Origin: CAVSMC01 sp963798655
GTDB taxonomy: Bacteria > Pseudomonadota > Gammaproteobacteria > Burkholderiales > Casimicrobiaceae
DNA: 64,000 nucleotides
Assembly: GCA_963798655.1 (NCBI GenBank)
Contig: CAWCUH010000004.1
Coordinates: forward strand, 310,001 to 374,000
Direction: 5' to 3'
Shown: positions 1-8,683 of the stretch, piece after piece
Position numbering within the stretch: the first letter of the stretch is position 1
How the letters are laid out: each line of letters opens with the position of its first letter
Notes under the pieces: model-generated
The model's database searches: none
The model's input: the letters and a program-made list of their open reading frames with translations, nothing else
Told to the model about the DNA's origin: nothing
Program-made: the position numbers and the translations under genes

Positions 1-80
1 GACGCCGCTGCGCCGCGCGCGATCAGGCCGCCGGCCAGCGCCGTCGCCATGTTGCCGCCGCCGATGAAGAGCGTCTGCAT
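1..80 (-). CDS. proC: Pyrroline-5-carboxylate reductase, N-terminal fragment (window edge)
   Basis: Only the first 26 codons lie in the window; the gene runs off the left edge. They read MQTLFIGGGNMATALAGGLI, the start of a Rossmann fold with a GGGNMA dinucleotide-binding turn, as at the N terminus of ProC. ProC reduces pyrroline-5-carboxylate to proline with NAD(P)H in the cytoplasm. The gene lies downstream of yggS on the same strand, and a yggS-proC pair is common in proteobacteria, which supports the call. Another short dehydrogenase with the same turn cannot be excluded from so little sequence. Confidence 0.75.
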   Translation of the reverse strand, partial: MQTLFIGGGNMATALAGGLIARGAAA

Positions 81-207
81 GTCGTTATTCCCGCCGCCCG
101 CGAGTGTCACGACCGGGGCGGCTCGGCGTCAAGGGCAACCTCGGGCGCGCGCGCGCAGCGCGACCGTTCATCGATCACGAAGCCGCCGCCGATTGCGACG
201 ATGCGCC

Positions 208-903
208 TCACCCGACGACCGGGCGCGGCCCGAAGATCGCCGTGCCGACGCGTACGAGCGTCGCGCCCTCGGCGATCGCCGCTTCGAGGTCCGCCGACAT
301 GCCCATCGACAGCGTGTCGACGGCGAGACCCGCCGCACGGCACGCGTCGAAGCATTCGCGCAGCACGCGGAACTGCGCGCGCTGGCGCAGCGCATCGTCG
401 GTCGGCTCGGGAATGCCCATGATGCCGCGCAACGCGAGCCGCGGCAGACGTGCGACGATCGTTGCGAGCTCGACCGCGCCGCCCGGTGGCACACCCGACT
501 TCGTCGCTTCGCCGCTCGCATTGACCTGCACGCAGACGTTGAGCGGCGGCAGCGACGCCGGCCGTGCGGCGGAAAGGCGCTCGGCGATCCTTTCGCGATC
601 GACCGTGTGCACCCATGCGAAGCGCTCGGCCGCCGTCTTCGCCTTGTTGCCCTGCAGCGGCCCGATCATGTGCCACTCCACGTCACCGAGGTCGGCCAGC
701 GACTCGATCTTGGGGAGCGCCTCCTGCACGTAGTTCTCGCCGAACGCCGTCTGCCCGAGCGCGTGCACCGCGCGGATCGCTGGAGGCGCAAAAGTCTTGC
801 TGACGGCGAGGAGCCGCACCGACGCGGCCTCGCGGCCGGCCGCGTGCGCCGCCCGGCCGATACGTGCCTGCACGGCTTGCAGAGCCTTCTCGTAAGGGAC
901 CAT
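208..903 (-). CDS. yggS: YggS-family PLP-binding protein (PLP homeostasis protein)
   Basis: A 231-residue single-domain protein of the YggS/PROSC family, which binds pyridoxal phosphate and buffers vitamin B6 and amino-acid pools without a known catalytic reaction. Visible family marks are LLAVSKTF (PLP lysine near residue 37), FGENYVQEA, EWHMIGPLQGNKAK, and the C-terminal LSMGMSADLEAAI and RVGTAIFG. It precedes proC on the same strand and is divergent from pilT, the usual neighbourhood. I took the ATG at 903 (MVPYEKAL); an in-frame ATG at 921 would add six residues (MPTSLI). Confidence 0.93.
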   Translation of the reverse strand: MVPYEKALQAVQARIGRAAHAAGREAASVRLLAVSKTFAPPAIRAVHALGQTAFGENYVQEALPKIESLADLGDVEWHMIGPLQGNKAKTAAERFAWVHTVDRERIAERLSAARPASLPPLNVCVQVNASGEATKSGVPPGGAVELATIVARLPRLALRGIMGIPEPTDDALRQRAQFRVLRECFDACRAAGLAVDTLSMGMSADLEAAIAEGATLVRVGTAIFGPRPVVG

Positions 904-1005
904 AATCAATGACGTCGGCATGGAAGTGCCGGTTTTGGTACGTCTTTTGCATCGTCGCTCGTTTGCCCCCCGGCCGGGGTGGCGCGAGATCGCCGGGAAT
1001 TGTAA

Positions 1006-2052
1006 ATGGACATCACCGAACTGCTCGCCTTCGCCGTCAAGAACAAGGCGTCCGACCTGCATCTGTCCGCCGGTCTGCCGCCGATGATCCGCGTCCACGG
1101 CGACATCCGCCGCATCAACCTGCCGCCGATGGAGCACGAGGACGTGCACGCCATGGTGTACGACATCATGAGCGATGCTCAACGCAAGATGTACGAGGAA
1201 ACGCTCGAGTGCGACTTCAGCTTCGGCGTTCCGAACCTCGCCCGCTTTCGTGTCAACGCCTACAACCAGCAGCGCGGCGCCGCCGTCGCGTTCCGCACGA
1301 TCCCGTCGAAGGTGCTGTCGCTCGAGGAGCTCAACTGCCCGAAGATCTTCGCCGAGATGACCAACCGCCCGCGCGGACTGATCCTCGTCACCGGGCCGAC
1401 CGGCTCCGGCAAGTCGACGACGCTCGCCGCGCAGGTGAACCACGTCAACGAGAACGAGTACGGCCACATCCTGACGATCGAGGATCCGATCGAGTTCGTG
1501 CACGAGTCGAAGAAGTGCCTGATCAACCAGCGCGAGCTCGGCCCGCACACGCTGAGCTTTCCGAACGCGCTGCGCGCGGCGCTGCGCGAAGACCCGGACT
1601 ACATCCTCGTCGGCGAAATGCGCGACCTCGAGACGATCCGCCTCGCGCTGACCGCCGCCGAAACCGGTCACCTGGTGTTCGGCACGCTGCACACGAGCTC
1701 GGCGGCGAAGACGATCGACCGCATCATCGACGTCTTTCCGGCCGCGGAAAAGGACATGGTGCGCGCGATGCTGTCGGAGTCGCTGGTCGCCGTCATCTCG
1801 CAGACGCTGCTGAAGACGAAGGACGCGCAGGGACGCATTGCCGCGCACGAGATCATGATCGGCACGCCGGCGATCCGCAACCTGATTCGCGAAGGCAAGG
1901 TCGCGCAGATGTATTCGTCGATCCAGACGAGCCAGTCGGTCGGCATGCAGACGCTCGACCAGTGCCTGGTCGAGCTCGTGCGCCGCAACCAGATCAACCT
2001 CGCCGACGCGCGCCAGCGCGCGGTGAACAAGGATCTGTTCATGGGAGGCTAG
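1006..2052 (+). CDS. pilT: Type IV pilus retraction ATPase PilT
   Basis: A 348-residue hexameric ATPase that powers depolymerisation of type IV pili for twitching motility, acting at the cytoplasmic face of the pilus machine. The N-terminal PAS-like region (about 1-110) is followed by Walker A GPTGSGKST (about 130-138), the Asp box TIEDPIEFVHE, a Walker B region ending ILVGEMRD, and the His box HLVFGTLHTSS. The AIRNLIRE motif typical of PilT, needed for retraction, is present as PAIRNLIREGKV near the C terminus. It is followed 45 bases later by pilU. Length matches the family (about 345). Confidence 0.97.
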   Translation: MDITELLAFAVKNKASDLHLSAGLPPMIRVHGDIRRINLPPMEHEDVHAMVYDIMSDAQRKMYEETLECDFSFGVPNLARFRVNAYNQQRGAAVAFRTIPSKVLSLEELNCPKIFAEMTNRPRGLILVTGPTGSGKSTTLAAQVNHVNENEYGHILTIEDPIEFVHESKKCLINQRELGPHTLSFPNALRAALREDPDYILVGEMRDLETIRLALTAAETGHLVFGTLHTSSAAKTIDRIIDVFPAAEKDMVRAMLSESLVAVISQTLLKTKDAQGRIAAHEIMIGTPAIRNLIREGKVAQMYSSIQTSQSVGMQTLDQCLVELVRRNQINLADARQRAVNKDLFMGG

Positions 2053-2097
2053 CGCGCGACGGCCCGGCGCAGCGGGCCTCGAGCCGCGAGGGACACG

Positions 2098-3267
<1,170 letters not shown>

Positions 3268-3274
3268 TTGGAAA

Positions 3275-3306
3275 GCGCGCCGCGGGGGCCTGCGGCAGCG
3301 GCGCGC
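3275..3306 (+). terminator. GC-rich hairpin after pilU (possible attenuator or weak terminator)
   Basis: A perfect 9-bp stem, GCGCGCCGC at 3275-3283 with GCGGCGCGC at 3298-3306, and a 14-base loop. It lies eight bases after the pilU stop. No run of T follows on either strand, so it is not a classic intrinsic terminator. It may stabilise the 3' end of the pilTU message or mark a Rho-assisted end. Confidence 0.4.
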
Positions 3307-3350
3307 GTATCTGTGATAGCCTGAAGGTTCGCCTCGTCGCGGCGAACGTC

Positions 3351-3713
3351 ATGAGCACACCAGCGCCGCTGGAAATCAAGCTGCATCAGGGCTCGCGCGT
3401 GATCGAGCTCGCGTTCTCCGACGGCCGTACGTTCAAGCTTCCTTACGAGCTGCTGCGCGTCTATTCGCCGTCGGCGGAAGTGCGCGGCCACGGTCCCGGC
3501 CAGGAAGTGCTGCAGGTGGGCAAACGCGACGTGACGATCAACGACGTCGAGCCGGTCGGCCACTATGCGATCCGCCCGACGTTCTCCGACGGTCACGACA
3601 CCGGCATCTACTCGTGGGACTATCTGTACGATCTTGGCCTGCGCCAGGACGAGCTGTGGCAGCGGTATCTCCAGCGGATCGACGCAGCGGGCGCGAGCCG
3701 CGACAAGACCTAG
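3351..3713 (+). CDS. DUF971 (gamma-butyrobetaine hydroxylase-like N-terminal) protein
   Basis: A 120-residue protein consisting of one DUF971 domain, the small zinc-binding-like fold also found at the N terminus of gamma-butyrobetaine dioxygenases. Features are LEIKLHQGSRVIELAFSDG near the start, LPYELLRVYSPSAEVRGHG, and YAIRPTFSDGHDTGIYSWDYL. It stands 13 bases before ubiE, an arrangement frequent in betaproteobacteria, so a link to quinone or Fe-S metabolism is suspected but its role is not established. Start chosen at ATG 3351; no strong Shine-Dalgarno is visible. Confidence 0.88.
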   Translation: MSTPAPLEIKLHQGSRVIELAFSDGRTFKLPYELLRVYSPSAEVRGHGPGQEVLQVGKRDVTINDVEPVGHYAIRPTFSDGHDTGIYSWDYLYDLGLRQDELWQRYLQRIDAAGASRDKT

Positions 3714-3726
3714 CCACCCAACGACG

Positions 3727-4464
3727 ATGAGCGACGAAACGACGCATTTCGGCTACGAGCAGGTCGGCCAGCACGAGAAGGCCGCGCGCGTGCGCGGCGT
3801 GTTCGACTCGGTCGCGCGCAACTACGACCGGATGAACGACGTCATGTCCGCGGGGTTGCACCGCTACTGGAAGCGGTTCGCCGTCGCGGCGACGCACACG
3901 CGGCCCGGCATGCAGGTGCTCGACCTCGCCGGCGGCACCGGCGACATGGCGCGGCTCTTCGCCGAGTGCGTCGGCGCCTCGGGCCGCGTCGTGCTGACCG
4001 ACATCAACGGCGCGATGCTCGACGTCGGCCGGGACAAGCTGCTGAACAAGGGCTACTTCGTTCCGGCGGTGCAGTGCGACGCCGAGAAGCTGCCGTTTCG
4101 CGTTGGCTCGTTCGATCGCGTGTCGATCGCGTTCGGATTGCGCAACGTCACGCGCAAGGAAGTGGCGCTCGTCGAGATGCGCCGGCTGCTGCGACCCGGC
4201 GGCGTCGCGGCCGTGCTCGAGTTCTCGCGCGTGTGGGCGCCGCTCGCGCCGGCATACGACTGGTACAGCTTCAACGTGCTCCCCCGCCTCGGCAGCTGGA
4301 TCGCGAAGGATGCCACGAGCTACCGCTATCTCGCCGAGTCGATCCGCATGCATCCCGATCAGGCGACGCTCGCGGCGATGATGGAACAAGCGGGGTTCGA
4401 CCGGGTCGAAGTCCACAATCTCGCCGCGGGCGTGGTCGCGCTTCATCTCGGTTACGCGTTCTGA
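3727..4464 (+). CDS. ubiE: Ubiquinone/menaquinone C-methyltransferase UbiE
   Basis: A 245-residue class I SAM-dependent methyltransferase that C-methylates the demethoxyquinol ring in ubiquinone (and, where present, menaquinone) synthesis. Seen: FDSVARNYDRMNDVMSAGLHRYWK (family motif, residues about 25-48, shown in part), SAM motif LDLAGGTGDMA, ADDITIONAL family block AFGLRNVTRKEVAL and the C-terminal HNLAAGVVALHLGYAF. ATG 3727 gives a normal-length N terminus (MSDETTHFGYEQV); the same frame is open further upstream but overlaps DUF971. It leads into the Tim44-like and ubiJ genes. Confidence 0.97.
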   Translation: MSDETTHFGYEQVGQHEKAARVRGVFDSVARNYDRMNDVMSAGLHRYWKRFAVAATHTRPGMQVLDLAGGTGDMARLFAECVGASGRVVLTDINGAMLDVGRDKLLNKGYFVPAVQCDAEKLPFRVGSFDRVSIAFGLRNVTRKEVALVEMRRLLRPGGVAAVLEFSRVWAPLAPAYDWYSFNVLPRLGSWIAKDATSYRYLAESIRMHPDQATLAAMMEQAGFDRVEVHNLAAGVVALHLGYAF

Positions 4465-4495
4465 CGCACGCCGCATCGTGCATCGAGGAGGTTCT

Positions 4496-5434
4496 GTGAA
4501 ACGCATTTCGATACTCGCCGTTCTCGCGCTCGCGTTCGCGACGCTCGTCGCAACCGATGCCGCCGACGCACGGCGGCTGGGCGGCGGTCGCAGCTTCGGT
4601 TCGCAACGCAGCATGACGCCACCGGCGCCGTCGGCGGCGCCATCGACGCCGTCGGGCGCTGCGTCCAACCCGGTGATGCCGGCGAACCCGTCGGCGGTGG
4701 CGCCGCGCACGCCGATGACGACGCCCGCCGTGCAGCCTTCGGGCATGTCGCGCTGGCTGGGACCGATTGCCGGCATCGCGGCCGGCATCGGGCTCGCAGC
4801 ACTGCTGTCGCACTTCGGCTTGTCCGAGGGATTCGCGAGCTTGCTGCTGGTTTTGCTGGTCGTCGTCGGCGCGGTGATGCTGTTGCGCTCGATGATGTCG
4901 CGGCGCGCGTCGCCGTCTTCGCCGATGCGCTTCGCGACGGACGCAGCGCCCGATAGCGTCGCACCGCGCGGCTACGAGACGCACGTGGGCCCGACATGGG
5001 GAGGCGGCGTCGCTCCGGCCGCCGTGGCCGCGGCAACGGTCGCGTCGCCGCGCGTCCCGCCGGGCTTCGACGTCGAGCGCTTCGCGCGCGAGGCGAAGCA
5101 GCAGTTCAATCGGCTGCAGTCGGCGTGGGACGTCGGCGACCGCGCGACGCTCGCCGACGTGATGACGCCGGGCATGCTCGCCGACGTCGAGCGCGATCTC
5201 GCTGCGCGCGGCACGCATCAGGCGAGCGACACGGTGAGCGTCGACGCCGAGGTGATCGAGGTTGCCACCGAGGGCAACATGCACGTCGCGAGCGTGCGCT
5301 TCCACGGCCTGATGCGCGAGGACGGCGCGACGACGCCGCAGCCGTTCGACGAAGTGTGGAACCTGCAGAAGCCGGTCGACGATTCGACCGGGTGGCTGCT
5401 CGCCGGCATCCAGCAGCTCGAGCAGGCGTCATGA
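4496..5434 (+). CDS. Tim44-like domain, membrane-anchored protein
   Basis: A 312-residue protein with an N-terminal signal or anchor (KRISILAVLALAFATLVATDAADA), a Pro/Ala/Ser-rich linker (about 45-85), two membrane segments (about 86-110 and 115-130, including the stretch GFASLLLVLLVVVGAVMLL), and a C-terminal Tim44-like domain (about 190-310, beginning FDVERFAREAKQQFNRLQSAW). Such proteins stand between ubiE and ubiJ in many betaproteobacteria; the function is unknown. Start: GTG 4496 is preceded by GAGGAGG with good spacing, so it is preferred over the in-frame GTG at 4478. Confidence 0.88.
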   Translation: MKRISILAVLALAFATLVATDAADARRLGGGRSFGSQRSMTPPAPSAAPSTPSGAASNPVMPANPSAVAPRTPMTTPAVQPSGMSRWLGPIAGIAAGIGLAALLSHFGLSEGFASLLLVLLVVVGAVMLLRSMMSRRASPSSPMRFATDAAPDSVAPRGYETHVGPTWGGGVAPAAVAAATVASPRVPPGFDVERFAREAKQQFNRLQSAWDVGDRATLADVMTPGMLADVERDLAARGTHQASDTVSVDAEVIEVATEGNMHVASVRFHGLMREDGATTPQPFDEVWNLQKPVDDSTGWLLAGIQQLEQAS

Positions 5435-5484
5435 CCGCGAATCCGGCGTCGTGAGCCGTCGCTGTTCGGAGTGACAACCGTCGC

Positions 5485-6054
5485 ATGATCGCGCCGGCGC
5501 TCGCCAATCACCTGCTCTCGCGCGAGACCTGGGCACGCGAGCGGCTCGCTCGCCACGCAGGCCGCGCATTCGCGCTCGCCGTCGGTCCGCTGTCGACGAC
5601 GCTCGCGGTCGACGCGGCCGGCATGTTCGCTGCGCCGCCGGAGGACCAGTCGGCCGACGTGACGCTGCGCATCTCGCCGCTCGACCTGCCTTCGTTTCTC
5701 GCCGATCCGTCGCGCTGGAACGAGCTCGTCGGCGCCGAGGGCGACGCCGAGCTCGCCGCGACGCTCGCCGGGCTCGCCCACACGCTGCCGTGGTTCGTCG
5801 AGCGGGCGTTCGCGTCCGCGCTCGGGCCGATCGCCGGGCAGCGCGTGGCCGATGCCGGCCGCGCAATGCTCGAATTTCCGGCGTATGCGGCGTCGCGCTT
5901 CGTCGCGAGCGTCGCGAGCTACGCAACCGACGAGGCGCGCGTCGCCGCACGCGGCATCGAGCTCACGGTCTTCGTCGAGCAGGTCGCGACGCTCGCCGCG
6001 CGAGCCGACGCGCTCGGCACGAGGATCGAAGCTCTCGCCGCGCGGGTCGGCTGA
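5485..6054 (+). CDS. ubiJ: Ubiquinone biosynthesis accessory factor UbiJ (SCP2 domain)
   Basis: A 189-residue protein with an N-terminal SCP2 lipid-binding domain (about 15-115) and a C-terminal helical part (TVFVEQVATLAARADALGTRIEAL). UbiJ is a lipid-binding scaffold of the soluble Ubi complex. The assignment rests on the SCP2-like region, length and position after ubiE and the Tim44-like gene. It ends nine bases before the stop of the convergent DHH gene, so ubiB, which usually follows directly, is displaced by about 2.6 kb here. Confidence 0.85.
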   Translation: MIAPALANHLLSRETWARERLARHAGRAFALAVGPLSTTLAVDAAGMFAAPPEDQSADVTLRISPLDLPSFLADPSRWNELVGAEGDAELAATLAGLAHTLPWFVERAFASALGPIAGQRVADAGRAMLEFPAYAASRFVASVASYATDEARVAARGIELTVFVEQVATLAARADALGTRIEALAARVG

Positions 6055-6063
6055 CGCCAGAAC

Positions 6064-7011
6064 CTAGAACGCCGCGCCGAACGCGGCGACGAAGCGCTCG
6101 AGATCCGCCTGCGCCAGCAGGTTGACGCCGGCGGCCGCCGCGCGCCCGCCGCCGTGCGCGAACTGTCGGCACAGCGCGTCCGCGCCCCGCGGCGCTTCGA
6201 GCGGTGCGCGAACGCTCACGACGTAGCCTCCCGGCGTCGGCGTGAGCACCGCGTGCGCGCGATCGCGCGACGCACGCGCGAGCTCGTCGCCGAGCGCGCC
6301 GCGTACGCGCCGGCTCCATGCCGCGTCCGGCAGCACGTAGACATCGCCCCGCTGCAGTCGATGCCGTGGCGCGATCGCACGAGCGCGCGCGAGATCGGCG
6401 TCGCGCGAGGCCACGAGACGCGCGAACAGCGCGTCGCCGCGAACGAACCCGAGCGGGTCGGCGTGGCGGACGAGCGCGCGGTAGAGTGCGGCGGGCGCGA
6501 TCAGAAGATCCGCTTCCCGGTCGCCGTATGCGTTGTACGCGAGCGCGCGGCCGAGCTCGCATAACGCGCGATCGTCGTCGCCGCCAAGTGCAATCGACGA
6601 GGCGAGCCGTCGCGCCGGCGCGTCGAGGCTGTCGCCGTACGCGGCGACGACCGCCCAGCGGCGGTGCCGGCCGCAAAGCACCCGGTCGACGAGAATGCCG
6701 GTGCACACGTCGGGTGCCGTGTCGATGTGCGCGCGCAGCCGCGGGTGCGAAAGGACGTCGCCGGCGAAATGATGGTCGAAGTACTCGACGCTCGCGCCGC
6801 GTGCGAGCAGCGCCGCGACCGCCGCGCCGTTCACTGCGAACGACACGTCGAGCACGGTGAGCGAGTCGCCCGCGGTCGCATCGACGCGTGCGACGAGCGC
6901 GTTGTCACGCTTGACGCCGGTCACGAGCGACGATGCGAGCGGCTGCTCGAGACGAAGCTGCACGAGCGCGCACAGCCCGTCGGCGTCGCCGTTGAATACG
7001 TCGTAATGCAT
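6064..7011 (-). CDS. DHH-family phosphoesterase
   Basis: A 315-residue protein with DHH superfamily marks: YDVFNGDADGLCAL (motif I, metal aspartates), TVLDVSF, YFDHHFAGD (the DHH motif) and a C-terminal DHHA1-like domain ending GGGRAAAAGVNLL. Family members cleave phosphoester bonds in small nucleotides or polyphosphates with Mn2+; the substrate here is not known. Its ATG overlaps the stop of the upstream kinase gene (TGATG at 7009-7013), so the two are translationally coupled. The pair is embedded, on the opposite strand, between ubiJ and ubiB. Confidence 0.85.
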   Translation of the reverse strand: MHYDVFNGDADGLCALVQLRLEQPLASSLVTGVKRDNALVARVDATAGDSLTVLDVSFAVNGAAVAALLARGASVEYFDHHFAGDVLSHPRLRAHIDTAPDVCTGILVDRVLCGRHRRWAVVAAYGDSLDAPARRLASSIALGGDDDRALCELGRALAYNAYGDREADLLIAPAALYRALVRHADPLGFVRGDALFARLVASRDADLARARAIAPRHRLQRGDVYVLPDAAWSRRVRGALGDELARASRDRAHAVLTPTPGGYVVSVRAPLEAPRGADALCRQFAHGGGRAAAAGVNLLAQADLERFVAAFGAAF

Positions 7012-8606
7012 CAGAGCGTCGCCGCGATGTCGCGCGCGAGCGCTTCGGCGCGCTGTCGGTCCGGCGCGACGCTGCCGTCGCAGGCGATCGATCGGCCACG
7101 CTCGTCGTCGCCGAGCGGCTCGATGATGCGCCGCTGGTGATCGAGCACCGCCTCGTCCGCTTCCGACGCGTCGCTGCCAAGCGCCGATCGACGCGTCACG
7201 CGCTCGCGCAAGGTTTCGTCCGGCGCGGACAGCGCGAGGATGACGAAAGGCACGCCGAGCGCGTGTGCGAGCGCACGCAACCGATCGCGCTGCCACCGCG
7301 CGAGGAACGCACCGTCGACGATCGCGATCGAGCCTGAACCGGCGACGGCGCTCGCAAGCTCGGCCACGCGCTCGTAAACCGCGCGCGTCGCCGCATCCGC
7401 GTAAAGCGCGCCTTGCAGCGGCGACGCGCTGCGCGCTGGTGCCGCGAGCCCGTGCATCCGCTTGCGCTCGACGTCGGTGCGGATACGGATCGCATCGCAC
7501 GCCTCGACCAGCGCCTGCGCAAGGGTCGATTTTCCCGATCCCGCAAGCCCGTGCGTGATGACGATCGCGGCGCGCGACGGCGCCGCGGCGCGGGTGGCGA
7601 GGTCGACGTAGCCGCGAAGCTCGGTGTCGAGCGCATCGTGCGCGCGGCCGGGCGCGACCTCGCGCTCGCGCAGCGCGGCGACCTTCGCGCGGACCAGCGC
7701 GCGATAGACGTAATAGAAGCGCCAGACGGCGAGTCCGGCGTAGTCGCCGGTGCGCTCCAGGTACGCATTGCGGAACCGGCGCCCGAAATCGACGCGGCGG
7801 CGATCGTCGAGATCCATCGCGACGAACGCGATCTCGCTCAGCGTGTCGATCCAGCGAAGCTCGGCGTTGAACTCGAGGCAGTCGAAGGGAACGATCGCAC
7901 CGCCGATGCGCGCGATGTTGGCGAGATGCAGGTCGCCGTGGCATTCGCGCACGAACCCGTCGCGGCGACGCGCGTCGAACGCCGCCTCGCGCGCGGCGAA
8001 CTCGCGGCGCGTCCATGCACCGAGCGCGTCGAGCGCGTCGCGCTCCGGCGCGGCGTCGGGAATCGCCGCAAGCTGCGCGAAGTTCTGCAGCGCGTAATCG
8101 AGAATGTGCGCCGGCGCGCCGTAGGGACCGTCCGGCGCAGCGACGCCAACGCGCTCGTGGAATTGCGCGACGACGGCGGCGAGCGCGTCGATGTCAGCCG
8201 CCGACACGGCGCCGCGCTCGAGCGCGCGCGACATCAGCGCGTCCTGTGCGAATTCACGCATCCTCACCACGTATTCGATCGGCTCGCCGTCGCCGCCGAA
8301 GCGGGGCTCGTCGATGCTGCCGGTGATCGGCACGACATCGAGATAGAGTTGCGGCGCGAGCCGGCGATTGAGCCGCAGCTCGTCGTCGCAGCAGCGCCGG
8401 CGCGCGTCGAGCGTGGAAAAGTCGAGAAAGCCGAGCGCGACCGCCTTCTTGATCTTGTACGCGTGGCGTCCGGTCAGCAGCACGTAGGAGATGTGCGTCT
8501 CGATCAGCGTCGCGCGCCGCTCGCCGTCGCGATGCGCGGCGGCGTCGGCCAGCGCGGCGACGAGCCGCCGCTGGTCGGCTGCCGAAGCGGACTGCGCGCT
8601 CGACAT
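7011..8606 (-). CDS. Bifunctional APH-like / AAA P-loop kinase
   Basis: A 531-residue two-domain protein. The N-terminal half (about 20-330) is an aminoglycoside phosphotransferase-like kinase with the Brenner-type loop ECHGDLHLANI and the following metal-binding IVPFDCLEFN. The C-terminal third (about 345-525) is a P-loop kinase with Walker A HGLAGSGKSTLAQAL and DGAFLARWQRDRL. This architecture is a known fusion annotated as bifunctional aminoglycoside phosphotransferase/ATP-binding protein; drug resistance is not implied and the substrate is unknown. ATG 8606 (MSSAQSAS) follows a GGGAG motif; an in-frame start at 8630 would add eight residues. It is coupled to the DHH gene. Confidence 0.87.
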   Translation of the reverse strand: MSSAQSASAADQRRLVAALADAAAHRDGERRATLIETHISYVLLTGRHAYKIKKAVALGFLDFSTLDARRRCCDDELRLNRRLAPQLYLDVVPITGSIDEPRFGGDGEPIEYVVRMREFAQDALMSRALERGAVSAADIDALAAVVAQFHERVGVAAPDGPYGAPAHILDYALQNFAQLAAIPDAAPERDALDALGAWTRREFAAREAAFDARRRDGFVRECHGDLHLANIARIGGAIVPFDCLEFNAELRWIDTLSEIAFVAMDLDDRRRVDFGRRFRNAYLERTGDYAGLAVWRFYYVYRALVRAKVAALREREVAPGRAHDALDTELRGYVDLATRAAAPSRAAIVITHGLAGSGKSTLAQALVEACDAIRIRTDVERKRMHGLAAPARSASPLQGALYADAATRAVYERVAELASAVAGSGSIAIVDGAFLARWQRDRLRALAHALGVPFVILALSAPDETLRERVTRRSALGSDASEADEAVLDHQRRIIEPLGDDERGRSIACDGSVAPDRQRAEALARDIAATL

Positions 8607-8670
8607 GACGTAACGCTCCCTGCCTCGCATTCTACCGCGGGCCGCGAGCGCACCGGCACAGCGCTTCCCT

Positions 8671-8676
8671 TACAAT
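8671..8676 (+). promoter_or_regulatory. Candidate -10 box very close to ubiB start
   Basis: TACAAT at 8671-8676 ends only seven bases before the ubiB ATG at 8684, so a start site at the normal distance would fall on or next to the initiation codon. No clear -35 box is visible and no Shine-Dalgarno stands before the ATG. Confidence 0.4.
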
Positions 8677-8683
8677 CGCCGCC

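Noticed and set aside
6070..6088. Hairpin CGCCGCG-CCGAA-CGCGGCG as a bidirectional terminator between ubiJ and the DHH gene
   Set aside because: It lies inside the coding end of the DHH gene and has no T-run on either side.
7011..8606. Aminoglycoside resistance gene
   Set aside because: The APH fold is shared by many small-molecule kinases, the fusion partner and position point to metabolism, and no mobile element is present. The same holds for amgK.
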